A stretch of DNA of 63,529 bases from Chara braunii (Eukaryota > Streptophyta > Charophyceae > Charales > Characeae): assembly GCA_003427395.1 (NCBI GenBank), contig BFEA01000748.1, forward strand, positions 89,227 through 152,755. Reading direction: 5' to 3'. Shown here piece after piece: positions 21,232 through 31,874 of this stretch (the stretch's first letter is position 1; the number at the start of each line of letters is the position of its first letter). Below the pieces are notes generated by a model. The model made no database searches. It had not been told where the DNA came from and worked only from the letters and a program-made list of their open reading frames with translations. The position numbers were made by a program, and so were the translations under genes.

Positions 21232-21696
21232 GGGCCTCTCCACACCACTGTCGAAAAGTTTAACACGATTTTCGATAGTTTCTCTTGGCCACATAGAGGC
21301 TCGCCACACAGGCTGTTGCAATTCTTCGAGTTTCGACAGCTGCCAAAAAAATTTGAAAGTCGGCGGTCGCCAGTTTACCCCCCCTTCGCCACACAGGCTG
21401 TCGAGGGGCAAGGTTTTCGGTCATGGCCAAACGGACTCCGTCTTTCCACAGGGCACGGCGTTCACGGAACAGTCCCTGACAATGCAAATTCGAATGCAAT
21501 TCTCGAAAGGAAGGTAGGGGCACTTTCGAATTTCCGTCTCCTGCAGTCGGGAGGAAACGAATGGGGGAGGGTGGCTGTCGAGCGTACCATTCTGACACCT
21601 GTTGAAACTATTTTGAGCCGCAATTCTTTGAAAGCCTGTGTGGTGATGCAAAATTGTTGGAAAACCTGGTTTTCGACACCCTGTGTGGCGAGCCTC
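21232..21696. mobile_element. TIR-1 family DNA element, inverse orientation
   Basis: Contains end-like sequences at 21232 (GGGCCTCTCCACACCACTG), 21290 (GGCTCGCCACACAGGCTG) and 21678-21695 (CCTGTGTGGCGAGCC). Segment 21293-21696 is the reverse complement of the left two-thirds of the element at 18171-18692, with many single-base differences. The outer end at 21232 belongs to the CACTGTCGAAA subtype seen at 48332 and 49944, so two elements are probably nested. Confidence 0.65.
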
Positions 21697-22112
21697 ATTG
21701 GCTGTTGAAATTGGAGAGGGGAAGAAAATTTGCAAGTTGTCAGAGAATGCTTCTCAACAGGTCGAAAGTTGTTGATTCCCCACCCTGCTTCTCCGATGCT
21801 TTCATCAGTCCTTGGCTGCGTCATCTGCTTCTCTTCAAAATTTGATGAGTGGGCATGAGGTCGGGATGGCCTAATGTCTCTCGATTTATGCGGGTCATCC
21901 TTGCGCAGGGGCCACGTACCCTCAGGCGCGTTTGTTCGTCTTTTTTCCATCTTGCAATCACAAGTGCGTCCACTCTACAGTGCTGTGTCGCTAAAGGGGG
22001 GCAAACTGTCGAAGGGAGGCTGTCTCACAGCCGTCAAATCTTTTTGCCTTTCTGCAGTGGTGTGGCCAGGCCCTGAGAATAAGAGCCTCGCTGCACCACT
22101 CTCCACACGCAC
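21697..22112. other. No gene seen; TIR-1 remnants
   Basis: TIR-like words occur near 22055 (TGGTGTGGCCAGGCCC) and 22085 (GCCTCGCTGCACCACTCTCC). The reading frames crossing this region are short and unrecognised. Confidence 0.4.
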
Positions 22113-22146
22113 TACGTGCCTGGGCAAGCTTCGTGTTCTACCAGCT
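22113..22146 (+). mobile_element. SINE-1 copy 2, left piece (before solo LTR)
   Basis: TACGTGCCTGGGCAAGCTTC..GTTCTACCAGCT matches SINE-1 (minus copy, 18066-18030). The match stops at the LTR start and resumes at 24438. The tRNA-like head is absent, so this copy was 5'-truncated. Confidence 0.85.
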
Positions 22147-24437
22147 TGTGACGCCCAACCTCACGCCCAGTGCGACTTCCTGATTGGAGTAGGATGTGGG
22201 AATGGAAGTGCGAAAAGGGGTGTGCCAAGGATTTTTGGGAACGTGGGGGGTGGAGTCCCAGGTCAGAACTGAGATCTCCTGTGCCAGGGTTTCAGGGCCA
22301 CGGGTGCAATAGGGCTAAGGGCGAGTTACTTCCGGTCGGTTGGCGTTCTATGTTGTGCAGCATAAGGCAGATGACATGCGCGGTGCATTCAAGGCCGTCA
22401 GACCCGTCTGTTTTGGTGGCGGCGGTTCGGGGGGAGGTCTGCCCGGGATGGCTGGGATTCTGATGAGTCGGGCCTTCGGCGGCAGACACGTGGCATCTGT
22501 CGTCGCGCGTTTTGGTCAGGCCCTCTAGTTTTAGAGGCTCGTCGGTTACCGCGTCGCCGACAATTTCCGCAAGGTGTGCGGGGCCAGTACGGAGCGATGG
22601 AATTCCACGGTACCACCGTGAGTTGGTGATACGGGGGGAGGAGACGGAAGGGAGGGAAGTTGGTAGCGATAACAACGAAGCCGGGGGATATGAAGTAATG
22701 GGTGTTGTCCGAAGTGGGAAAATCGGGGCACCTCGGATCGCTGGTGGTGACTCAGTGAAACTCCCCAGGGCACAATCGATTGTGATGGAATTCTTCCGCA
22801 CACATCTAACCGGCAAGGGGGGATTTTTTCGACGTGATATCGGAAACTCCTATCCGTTTAGGTGCGTGGGGGAAGGGAAATTCCCGCCTACCCGATATCA
22901 AAGGTGTCAAGTCGTCAGTGGTTATGAAGCGGCGCGCGTGGATACGTGTAGGCTGCGCAGATTAGATCACGCTTACACGCATCCCCGCGGGGTATTCGCT
23001 TATTTTTGGACAAACAACTACCCAATCATCTAATCCCTCCGTGATCCGTGCGCAATCGTTCCTGAGCATACAAGGTGCAGCAACAACAGTAACTCAAAAG
23101 GGGATACACAGCATTGGAAGTAGTAATGACGACCACGCAGAAGTTCCAACTATGCTCATGACAAGAAAAGACAAAGAGCAGACAAAAGAAAAGCAATCAG
23201 ACATGACATTCATTCATCCATTCATTCGACATAACACACACAAACGAGATCAAGATCAATCACAAAACGAGTGGGGGCCGAAACCAAACCAAGATTCCAA
23301 AAAACGAAAAAAAAAACCAGGTGAATCGCCCTGAGCCGAGATCAAAACTTTATATACAAAGGCAAAGAGGGAGAAAAAACAAAGAAAATTGCAAATCCAC
23401 GTCCATCAACCTCAGCTCCCTCTTTCTCTCTCTCTCTCTCCGATGCGGACAGTCCGTCGTCACGCACCAACCCACGAAGTCGTCACCCCGCTTAGTCCTC
23501 CTGCATCGGTCAGGTTCGCCCGCGCCCACAGTCCGTCGTGGTACGCGTCAACCCCGTGCGTTTGGCACCAGCTCGTCGGGTCGCCCGACTCCCACTTCAA
23601 CTCACCTCTTACTTCGCTCGTGAGCCGACCCTCACTGATCAAGCTACCCCGAGCTTCCAACAGCTGGTTAAGAGCTATCTAATCGCGTGGCCGAAATTTA
23701 TAGCGTGCATGCATGCGCGAAGAACACGAAATTGCAAGGACTTAGAAAGGAGATTAGGAGAGGGAGCGCCTGCATTCTGCATGACCAGATCGCGGTGTGG
23801 GGGACCTAGCCACTCTCCACACATCGATCCGAGTAGGTAGGTCGCGGGCCAACTAGACACAGCAAAAGGAGGAAAAGGGAGAGCGGGAACGACGAAGTTC
23901 AAGAAGAAAGATACAGTTACAATGGCGCCCGCCCAAAATTACAGTTACACACACGATTAAGGGCTCCAACTAATCAGAGCTTCGTTGCAGCCGCAAAAAT
24001 AAGCGCGTAAGCAAAAAAGCGCCGCGCGACAAAAGAAAATCCTAATTGCAAAATTCATAAATTCCTATCTAATGCAGAAAAACGAGAAGCACAATCTCCA
24101 AAAAGAAAGTCCGAAATTCCGAGAGCCATTGGGGCTCGACAAAATTCAAAAAGAAAATTAAAAAGAAGGAAACAAACTTCCCGCGCGGTCTCCGCACCTA
24201 AAATCCGACAGCAGCACCGAAAAGAAACGACGTCAATCAATCATCCCGGGACTTGCCCGACCCTGAATCCAGCCATCCGAAAAAAAAGAACGACGAAAGA
24301 GAACAGACGAAAAAGCAAGGACACTGATGCAATTTCCCTTCAATCCCGACTCCCGTAATTGACCCATCCTTCCCAGCTTAGGACCCCTCGTTGCTACCGC
24401 GCAGAAAATCACGCGGAACAAAAATCGGTTCATCACA
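22147..24437 (-). mobile_element. Solo LTR of the Gyp family, inside SINE-1
   Basis: A 2291-bp LTR beginning TGTGACGCCC and ending TTCATCACA in window orientation, so its ends are inverted repeats (TGTGA/TCACA). It is flanked by AGCT on both sides (22143-22146, 24438-24441). It is homologous to the LTRs at 25611-27830 and 39305-42940: shared CGACTTCCTGAT near 22172, GATGCGGACAGTCCGTCG near 23442, GGCACCAGCTCGTCGGGTCG near 23562, and a (CT)n tract at 23421-23440. The strand is taken from the coding elements. No internal region remains, as expected after LTR-LTR recombination. Confidence 0.87.
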
Positions 24438-24852
24438 AGCTAGAGATAACCCGTTGGCCCCCCAAGCCAGCATTGGCAGGACCTTGGTTGATGTTGTTGG
24501 TTGCTATGCATCGACAATATTGGCCATTAGACACCGCCATGTAGGGTTTTGGGGGTGTGTAGGGGGAGGTGCAGTGACAGGCCATTGCTCTGCGCTAGCA
24601 CTGCCGATTTCCCCATCGGCAATGCCTGCCCACCCCTCGTCGCCGTGATGAGGGAGTGGTACAGCCAAGCTCTCGCACCACTGTTTTGGTGCCAACCTAC
24701 CCCGTGGGCTGGGAAGAGATCCGGGTTGGGTGGTGTTCCCCCGTACTACACATACACTAGTGAGAGGATGAGATAGATGGGGTACTAGCAAGAAAAATGA
24801 GATAGATGAGCGAAGAAAATAACTTTAAAAAAAAAAAAAAAAAAAAAAAAAA
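24438..24852 (+). mobile_element. SINE-1 copy 2, right piece with A-tail
   Basis: Continues the SINE after the solo LTR: AGCTAGAGATAACCCGTTGG, GTTGTTGGTTGCTATGCA, GGCAATGCCTGCCCACCCCT, CCTACCCCGTGGGCTGG, GTGTTCCCCCGTACTA. It ends with a 26-base A-tail (24827-24852). Same order and orientation as the minus-strand copy at 17629-18140. Confidence 0.9.
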
Positions 24853-25610
24853 GGCGGTGTATGTGTTCACGTTCATGTTCTGATCAATGATTCATTCTCA
24901 TTTTGCACATTTGGAGAGTAGTGCAGCGAGGCCCTAAGCCAGGTCATGATGCTACCAGCTGACCCCTGACTGGTGTCGCCCATCTGCTGAAGCAGGTATG
25001 TGGGGGGGGGAGGGGAAGAGTGGGGGGGAGAGTTGAACTCCCTAGATTTGACAGTTAAGGAGTGGTGTGGCAAGGCCTAAAGCAACCGGCGGCGGGAGCC
25101 TCTCCTCGACTGGTGGTCAACGGACGGTGCTAGTGACCAAAATGTGAAAAAGACAAGCAAAATGTCGGGTGTAAATTGCCTAGTTATGGTGGAGTGGAAT
25201 ATGCATTCTGAGCACATACGGCCGGTTCGAGGACAGTGGAGGGCACGACGTTGCACTGAGCGCTGCGCTAATTCTGGAGGCTTCCCATCGGGGACGGCAG
25301 GGCCTGCTCTCGAGTTTGGCACAGCACGACATCGCTTAATTTTCGGCAAGAAGTTACGCCTTTGGTAATTCCGAGGTCGTAAACTGCATCGTTAAACCTG
25401 GTCTCACCGTAGGTACGGTGTGAGCCACCCGTGGAATATCGGGGGACAAGTAGCGCACTTGTCCTAGATCGTAAGTTGACCCCAGAAACGGCGAAAGCGT
25501 AGAACAAATGAAGCATTTCCCTCCTTCGGAAGGGGGGCGCGGTGAGCCGAAAAGAAGTTCAAGAGAGAAGACGAAGACGAAGGCATTGGGAAACCAAAAG
25601 TGAGACATGT
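24853..25610. other. No gene seen; two TIR-1-like ends
   Basis: GAGAGTAGTGCAGCGAGGCCC (24915-24935) and GTGGTGTGGCAAGGCC (25060-25075) look like right ends of TIR-1-type elements without left partners. The rest, including a G-rich run near 25000-25030, is unassigned. Confidence 0.4.
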
Positions 25611-26801
25611 TGTGACGCCCAACCTCACGCCCGACGCGACTTCCTGATCGGAGTGAGAGTGGGCCTGTAAGTGCGAAAAGGGGGTGTGCAAAGGATTTTA
25701 GGAAAGTGGGGGTGGAGTCCTAAGTCAGAACTGAGATCTTCGGTGGCAAGTTTCAGGGATACGAATGCAAGAGGGTAGACGCAGATCAGAGTCCTGTTTT
25801 ATGCTTCAGAAAGCAGAGCTACCACCTCCGTTGGTTCCATCGTCGGGGTCGGACTTGTATCTGGTGCACCGTTGGGACGCTATGGCTATGAAGCCGGAGG
25901 CTGGATAATCATGGTTCTCCAGGCACTCCGAGCACGGGGGTTGGGGCCAGTAGGGAGCGATTGCGCGCTAGGGGTAGGATGCAATGATAGGGAGGGAATT
26001 TGATACCCAGGATAATGATTCCAGGTTTCGCGACGACGTGGCACGTGTATGAGCTTGGACAGCTGGGGAAATGGGGGATACGTCCCAAGTCCTGATCAAT
26101 GTCCCACTCGCAAACCCATTCGTTCCCCGTTAAGTAGGGAAATTCCGGAGGTTCCGCCCTTGATCGTGCAGACAAACAAGTGTGTTCCCAATATTCCCGG
26201 AATTCCCGATCCCTCAGGCACTCATGGTCAATGATGCGAAATGGGATTTCACTATTCATACTGCAAGGCGGGGCGGAAAGTCAGACATTCAGGAAGTTGG
26301 GCCGAGTACAGGTTTTGCAGACACGCGTGTAAGTAGCGACCTTCCTCGGTCAGGCCTACACGTGCGTGCACAAGACATGTCCTTCTGTTGGGTGGATGAA
26401 GGCCAGCAACTCACAAAGCAGGTAATCCTATAGTGAGAAAGACATATAATCATCTAGCATGCTTATCTAATTCGTACTTAGAAAGAAACACACCAAACAT
26501 TTGTGCACCCAGCTTCACACACACACACACACACCAACAAAAGGAGTTGATAATCCTTATGCAACAATCCTTTGGCCATTGGTCCGAAGATCACACAAGA
26601 TTCTATCGCAGGTGACCAACCAATCAGATTTGCCGATTCAAATAGAAAGAGAAGTGGAGTGAGGGAGATAACCACACATCAGTTTCTGAGAAGAAACGAA
26701 GGAAAAATCCAAGATGTCGATCCAAAAAGAACAAAGGCGAGTTGCACTAGATACCAAAATTACTCAGAAGAATAAACTGTGAAGAGAAACACCATCACCA
26801 C

Positions 26802-26877
<76 letters not shown>

Positions 26878-27830
26878 ACATCTTGATGCGGGCAGTCAGT
26901 TGCCGCACATCCACACAGAGTTGTCACCCCGCTTGGTCTGAGTATGCAAGCCAAGTTCGCCCATGCGCCACAGTCTGTCACGGCCCCACGTCAACCCCGC
27001 ATACCCAGCACCAGCTCGTCGGATCGCCCAACTCTCTACTCACCTTCCAATTCCTGCTCGTTAGTCGATCCTCTCGACCGTGCTAACTCCAAAATTCATA
27101 GAGAGTGAGTTAATCCCGCTTAGCATGCATGTTTGCGCGAGATACCCGGGGTTGTGCCTGAGTGGGAAGGAAGGAGGAGGAAGGTAGTGCCTACGACTGC
27201 ATGGTCAGTCCGCGGCGTGGGGGACGTAGCCCCACTCCACGCATCGATCCAGTCATGTATCGCTTAGGCCAATAGGGTTCGCGAGAATATGCACACGCCA
27301 GAGCACCACAAAAGATATCAAGAAAGAGAGGATTATCGTTACAATCACGCTTGCCAAGACAAAAATTACAGTTATACGTAAGATTAAGGCGCGGAGAAGT
27401 TAGAGCACAGGTCCTGACGCGGCAAATTGTGCACAGGCAAGAAGCGTCGTGCAACAAAAATTGAGATGCGCCCAAATTCCTAGTCTAAATCCAAATTGCA
27501 AAAACAAATTCTGAACGAACCAAATTCCAAGAGCCGCGGGGGCTCGACATCAGTTGAAAATTCAAAACGATTTCCCACACGATGATCGCGCCAAAATTTC
27601 CATTTCCCGCAGCAGGAAAAGAAAGAAGCTATAATGACGACAATTATCTTCCACACTTGCTAAGGCGCGATCAACTACCAACCGTTGTAGGACTACACCA
27701 AGTTGAACCTTAATTCACGAAAAACAAGAAAAAGAAGCGCACGCATGTAATCCAACGGGCCATCTCGATTCAACCCCTGAAGTAGCCTTGCACAGAAAGT
27801 CGCGTGGTTGCAGAAAACAGTTCCAATCTT
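25611..27830 (-). mobile_element. 3' LTR of Gyp-A
   Basis: Starts TGTGACGCCCAACCTCACGC at 25611, as in the solo LTR. The body shares GACTTCCTGATCGGAGTG, GATGCGGGCAG (26886), CACCAGCTCGTCGG (27009) and the GTCGCGTGG region near the inner end. The inner border is decayed; I place it near 27830. It contains the long (CT)n tract 26809-26876. On the minus strand it follows the Gyp-A coding region, so it is that element's 3' LTR. Confidence 0.82.
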
Positions 27831-27965
27831 TAGCAAGCTCCTGCTTGCTCTCCCAATCATCCATCATTCTAAAAAACACCAGCGATCGACGTGGAGCTGA
27901 AACGTGTCACTTGCCGTGAGATAAGAGTGTGGAAGTCATTCGGGTGGCACTAAGAAACTCCAATC

Positions 27966-28490
27966 CTAGAGATTAGCGGGGAAGGGTAATCTGATGATGG
28001 GTGGAGGAGGAGGGGGGTGGAGCGGTGGCAGAAAGCGACGAAGTTGTCGGTCTCCAGTAGGGAGCCGAGTGTAGTGGACAGTGCGATGGATTAGGGGGAA
28101 GCGATGGTTTTGGTGGGGGAGCGAAGTGAGGTAGTCAGGGTGAGGGTGCAGAGAGTGCGGGGAATCGCGGCGCATAAGTCCTTATAATGTTCACACGCGG
28201 GGATAGTACCCGCGATTATATAATAGACCTCTATATTATTGAATTTCTGTCATGCCGCGCTAAAGAGAAGGATGTGAAGGGGAAAAAAGGTGACGAGGAA
28301 GCGAGTGGTGGTGTGTGGGAAGACGGTGGCGATAAGGCGGGTGGAGTAGAGTTGGTGGAAGATAAAAGTTTGGGGAAGGATGCCAGTTAGAAGGGAACGG
28401 GGGGCGGCCCGCGAGCTGATCAAGGGTAAGGTAATAAAGGGGACGGTGGGATAACGACCGGGGACGAAGCCCGAACGCCCGCATTTCCAC
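27966..28490 (-). pseudogene. Gyp-A ORF4, unknown protein, broken
   Basis: I do not recognise this protein. It is the counterpart of the intact ORF4 of Gyp-B (31341-31874), with nearly the same length (175 versus 178 codons) and the same ends. Near the start, GLRPRSLSHRPLYYLTL (Gyp-B: GLRPRSLSRRPLDFLTL). In the middle, LLFSAA, a stop where Gyp-B has W, then TIPAC (Gyp-B: TIPVC). At the end, PDYLTSLPH..RFPLIHR and FLPPL..PPP..RLPFP. One W-to-stop change and one frameshift (near 28150) disable it. Its start overlaps the end of ORF3. Confidence 0.68.
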
Positions 28491-29971
28491 GTATGCGAAC
28501 GATGTCGTGGTGGAGAGGATTGAGCCGGTGAAGGGTGCCTTCTACGGCGTCTGCTTCGTGATCCCTACGCAGTGGTGAGACCATCTCCTCCGAGTTCTTC
28601 ATGCGGCGGCTCTAGATTACACGTCGGATCTCCTAGTAACAGTTGCGCTTTTGGTTCATCCGACTCATCTACTGGCCGCTTTCCTTCCGCCTTTTCTCGC
28701 CTCCTTTACGCTGCAATTTCGTCCTCCTCCTTGCCCCGTTCGCTAGGGCTGCCCGATTCATCCGATCCACTCCCTCCCGAGTGGACTGACTCACTCTCCT
28801 TTGACTCGTTGTCATAAGGGTCGTCCGATTCTGCCCCCGAGTTTTCTTCTTCTTCTTTACTTGTCTCTTCTCTCTCTACCTCCTCCTTCATCTACTTCTT
28901 CTTCTACCTCCACCCTTCGAGTGATCGGATCCTAGAAGGTGAGATCGGTCACGTCGATGATCAGATAGTGGCCCGAGGAGGGGTAGTAGCAGTTGTCGCC
29001 ATCGAGCTCCGTACACGCGGACCACAACAGATGCGATACCAACGTACGGGTGAGCGCGGCCGGCGTGGGCCGCTCGTCATAGCGTGAAAGGATGTCTAAA
29101 GTCAGATAGTCCAAGAGTTGAGCCAGGAACATCAGGACTTCACTCATGATTGGCTCCAGATGGCCGTCCCTCACCTTTCTGAACAGGATCCCCAACAGCT
29201 CCCCCTCCGTATCCATTCTCCACGCTTGGACTATCAACAGCTCCACCTCGTCGTCGGGGACTTTGACTTCTTTGTCCTTGTTGGCCGGCTTGGCCCAATG
29301 CAACACCATCTCGAGGAGACAAAAATTGAGCGTGACATACGCGTTCCACCACTCCGTCCACTTGCCAGCGTCAGGGATCGGCACGTCCATCTCCCTGATC
29401 CGAAAGGATAGAGGGATGCCAGTAGTGGACAACCAGAACGTGGGGAGGTTGGAGGGAAGCCCGAAAACTGAGCGGCAGTGCCGGTTTATTGGGGCGGCGC
29501 AAAGGGAAGGAGCTACGGGATGAAGACCTCCGGTGCAGCGGGAGAAAGTCAAAGCTGGCTGAGATCGACGTCGTTACTGGAGTCCATCTGATCGCCAGGC
29601 TGCGCTAGCAGCTGGATCCACGCGGTCGTGAGGTCCCACGCCCAGAGTCGCAATTGTCGCAGGGTGCCTATGTGGGACGACGGATGCAACGCTGTAAGAT
29701 CGTCGGTGAAGGCAACGATTACTGACACGTGGCTGACGCCTGGTGGAGATAGTCACAGAAAAGCCAACACCTCGGCCAACACTCGCGCTTGATCGCTGAC
29801 CCGTGCGAACCAAAATTTTATCGCCGCGTGGATGTTCACCGTGCTGAAGAATGCCACAAATCGGAGCAGATCGGGACTCAACCGTGGTCGCTGCGCCTGC
29901 GAGATTTACGAGATATGCCCCCCATGTCTCATTAGATGCTCGCTAATGACCTTCTCTGTAGAAAAGCGCAT
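28420..29971 (-). pseudogene. Gyp-A ORF3, unknown post-integrase protein, broken
   Basis: Unrecognised gene downstream of pol, homologous to Gyp-B ORF3 (31819-33344). Protein-level matches include the start MRFSTEKVISEH (Gyp-B: MNFSTEQVLSEH), then LRFVAFFSTV and a central LLIVQAWRMDTEGELLGILF (Gyp-B: LLIIQAWRTDVEGDLLGFLF). An acidic Glu/Ser-rich tract follows (28890-28710), and an end reading GNAGVRASSPVVI (Gyp-B: ADAGHRATSPVII). Length is about 517 codons. Stops near 29930 and 29755 and several frameshifts inactivate it. It has no recognisable catalytic motif and no obvious signal peptide or membrane span. Confidence 0.75.
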
Positions 29972-30020
29972 GGCGATGGGGGAGAAGGTGAAAACGAAGG
30001 TTGAGAAGAAGGAGAATCAC

Positions 30021-31150
30021 TTAATCAGTGTATTTGTCAATGAGTTTGAGATCGTCATATTCCTCCTGAGTATTGAGGGACGACGTAAACGATGGGAGAG
30101 AAGGAGAAGGAGGTAAGGGATGAAGAGAGGACACGTGTCGAATAATCAGTCGAGCGGATCGACTTTCTGAGACCTCCGGCGCAAGCCGCACCGTGTTCAC
30201 TCCGCTAAAACCGAGCTCGACAACGCGGAATCGCCCGTAGAATCGTAGCGCTAACTTGCCCTGGCGAGCACATTTCCTTACCTGCACTATGTCCCCTAAG
30301 TTATACTGGGGTCGAGGCCCAATGTTCCCATTCCGGGCCCCAGACCTCCAGACCTATCGTTTGTGGGCCATTTCGGTCATCCGCTGTCTTTTTCTGGCTA
30401 ATCGGGGGAGGGTATTTTCTATCAATTTTAAGTGGCATTGAGCCTTGTCCTTGACCGTCGCCCTCGTGGCTCATTGCGCAAGGGTTGTCTCGTCATTCAG
30501 GCTCGGCAGAGCTACGCAAGCCAAGCTGTTGGTCCGTAACGGAAAAGAGGTCATGTCGGTGGACTCATGGGGTGTCCCTAGGTGGATAGCTAGGACGTGG
30601 TCTACGATATCGGGCCAAGTCCTCGTGTCTCTAGCCACGATATTTCGCCACAAAGTTGTCTTAATCACCAGGTTTGCATTCTCTACCTGTCCGTTCCATT
30701 GTGACATATGGGGAGCCGTATTGCGAATGGATACGCCATGTACGACTAGACTCCTCAAGACTTCTCCACGGAATTCTGCCTCGTTGTCTGTAAGAATTTC
30801 CTCGATGTCTTGATGCATTCCAAGGAAGCGGTTGACATACCGCACAATCTTCGCCGTCTTTTGTGTTTTGCATGGGAAGGCCTCGATCCATTTCGAGAAA
30901 TGATCCACGAATACCAGAAGAACTGAATATTCGCAGCTATTCGGTCTAGGGGGCACGACAATATCCGTTGTATCCATGCTAACCCTTTGGAACGACCGTT
31001 CGACTACAATGCGCACTATGGACCTAGGCGGCTGAACCGGCGCCTTGTCTGCCACGCAGACCGGACAATTTTTAACAATGAATTAAACATCGTCTCGAAT
31101 ATTGGACCAATACCATTCGTTTTTGTCAATTGCTGACTCCGTGATCCTGA
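30021..31150 (-). pseudogene. Gyp-A integrase core and GPY/F-like C-terminus, 5'-truncated pol
   Basis: Ty3/gypsy integrase inserts the DNA copy into the host genome. The retroviral-type core is visible: SMDTTDI carries the first catalytic D, LTDNEAEF the second, NGQVENAN the E, so D-D-E is complete even though the gene is broken. Only a trace of the HHCC zinc region remains, since the copy is cut near 31150. The C-terminal part at 30300-30120 (KLALRFYGRFRVVEL..VRLAPEV) fits a GPY/F (SH3-like) domain. Frameshifts lie between 30471 and 30300. Everything upstream (gag, protease, RT, RNase H) is missing. Confidence 0.88.
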
Positions 31151-31340
31151 CAATGATAAGAGTGTGAAAGTCATCCACCGTGGCATACACGGGCTCCATC
31201 CTATAAGTTCTCCAGGAAGGCAATCTGACCACAGACGGAGGAGGAGGTGGGGGGGGATCTTGCCAATTTACACGTGTCGTTATCGCAAGATATGAGTGGG
31301 TAAATCATCCTGTTAACACGTCATCAGATCCGAGGGTGCG
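31151..31340. other. Gyp-A / Gyp-B junction, mosaic of gypsy 3' ends
   Basis: Segment 31155-31255 (ATAAGAGTGTGAAAGTCATCC, then GGAGGAGGAGGTGGGG) is homologous to 27920-28020, the region between ORF4 and the LTR of Gyp-A. Segment 31260-31340 (ACGTGTCGTTATCGCAAGAT) matches the neighbouring part, 27900 onward. So at least two extra breakpoints lie between the truncated pol of Gyp-A and the ORF4 of Gyp-B. Neither Gyp-B's 3' LTR nor Gyp-A's 5' half is present. Confidence 0.55.
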
Positions 31341-31874
31341 CTAGTGACCCGCGGGAAAGGGATAAGGGAGTCGGTACATGGGGAGGTGGCGAGGAGGAGG
31401 ATCGCAGGGGAGTGGGGGTAAGAAAGTTTTCATCCCTGCCACCGTCTCCGACAGCTCTTGATATCGGACAATGCGATGTATACGGGGGAATCGGCAACCG
31501 CTATGGGGGAGAGAAGCGAGATAGTCGGGATAGAGGGTCGGAAAGGTGCGGAGCAAGGCCATGTGGAAGTGATCATAGGTCTTGCACACAGGGATAGTTC
31601 TCGTGATCATGCAGAAGACTTTGACCATGTTATGTCCCCACCATGCGGCGCTGAAGAGAAGAACGTGGAGGGAGAAGGAGAAGGAGGCGCATCTCGTGGT
31701 GGAATGCGGATACACCGTGACATCGAGGCGAGCGGCGTAGAAGTGATGGAAGGTGGGAGTCGGGAAGGGGTTACAAGGGAAGGAGAGCGGGGTGTTGATC
31801 TGCTGAAGGGTAAGGAAATCAAGGGGACGACGAGATAATGACCGGGGACGTAGCCCGATGCCCCGCATCGGCAC
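31341..31874 (-). CDS. Gyp-B ORF4, unknown small protein, open
   Basis: An uninterrupted 177-residue frame, MPMRGIGLRPRSLS at the start and PMYRLPYPFPAGH at the end. Family unknown. The middle has a hydrophobic, aromatic stretch (FSFSLHVLLFSAAWW, about residues 63-80) that could be a membrane or amphipathic helix. The last third is proline-rich (FLPPLPCDPPP). It overlaps the end of ORF3 by 56 bases in a different frame, and lies just before the expected polypurine tract and 3' LTR. The broken homologue in Gyp-A supports it as a real gene of the element. It is the only open gene left in either gypsy copy. Confidence 0.62.
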   Translation of the reverse strand: MPMRGIGLRPRSLSRRPLDFLTLQQINTPLSFPCNPFPTPTFHHFYAARLDVTVYPHSTTRCASFSFSLHVLLFSAAWWGHNMVKVFCMITRTIPVCKTYDHFHMALLRTFPTLYPDYLASLPHSGCRFPRIHRIVRYQELSETVAGMKTFLPPLPCDPPPRHLPMYRLPYPFPAGH

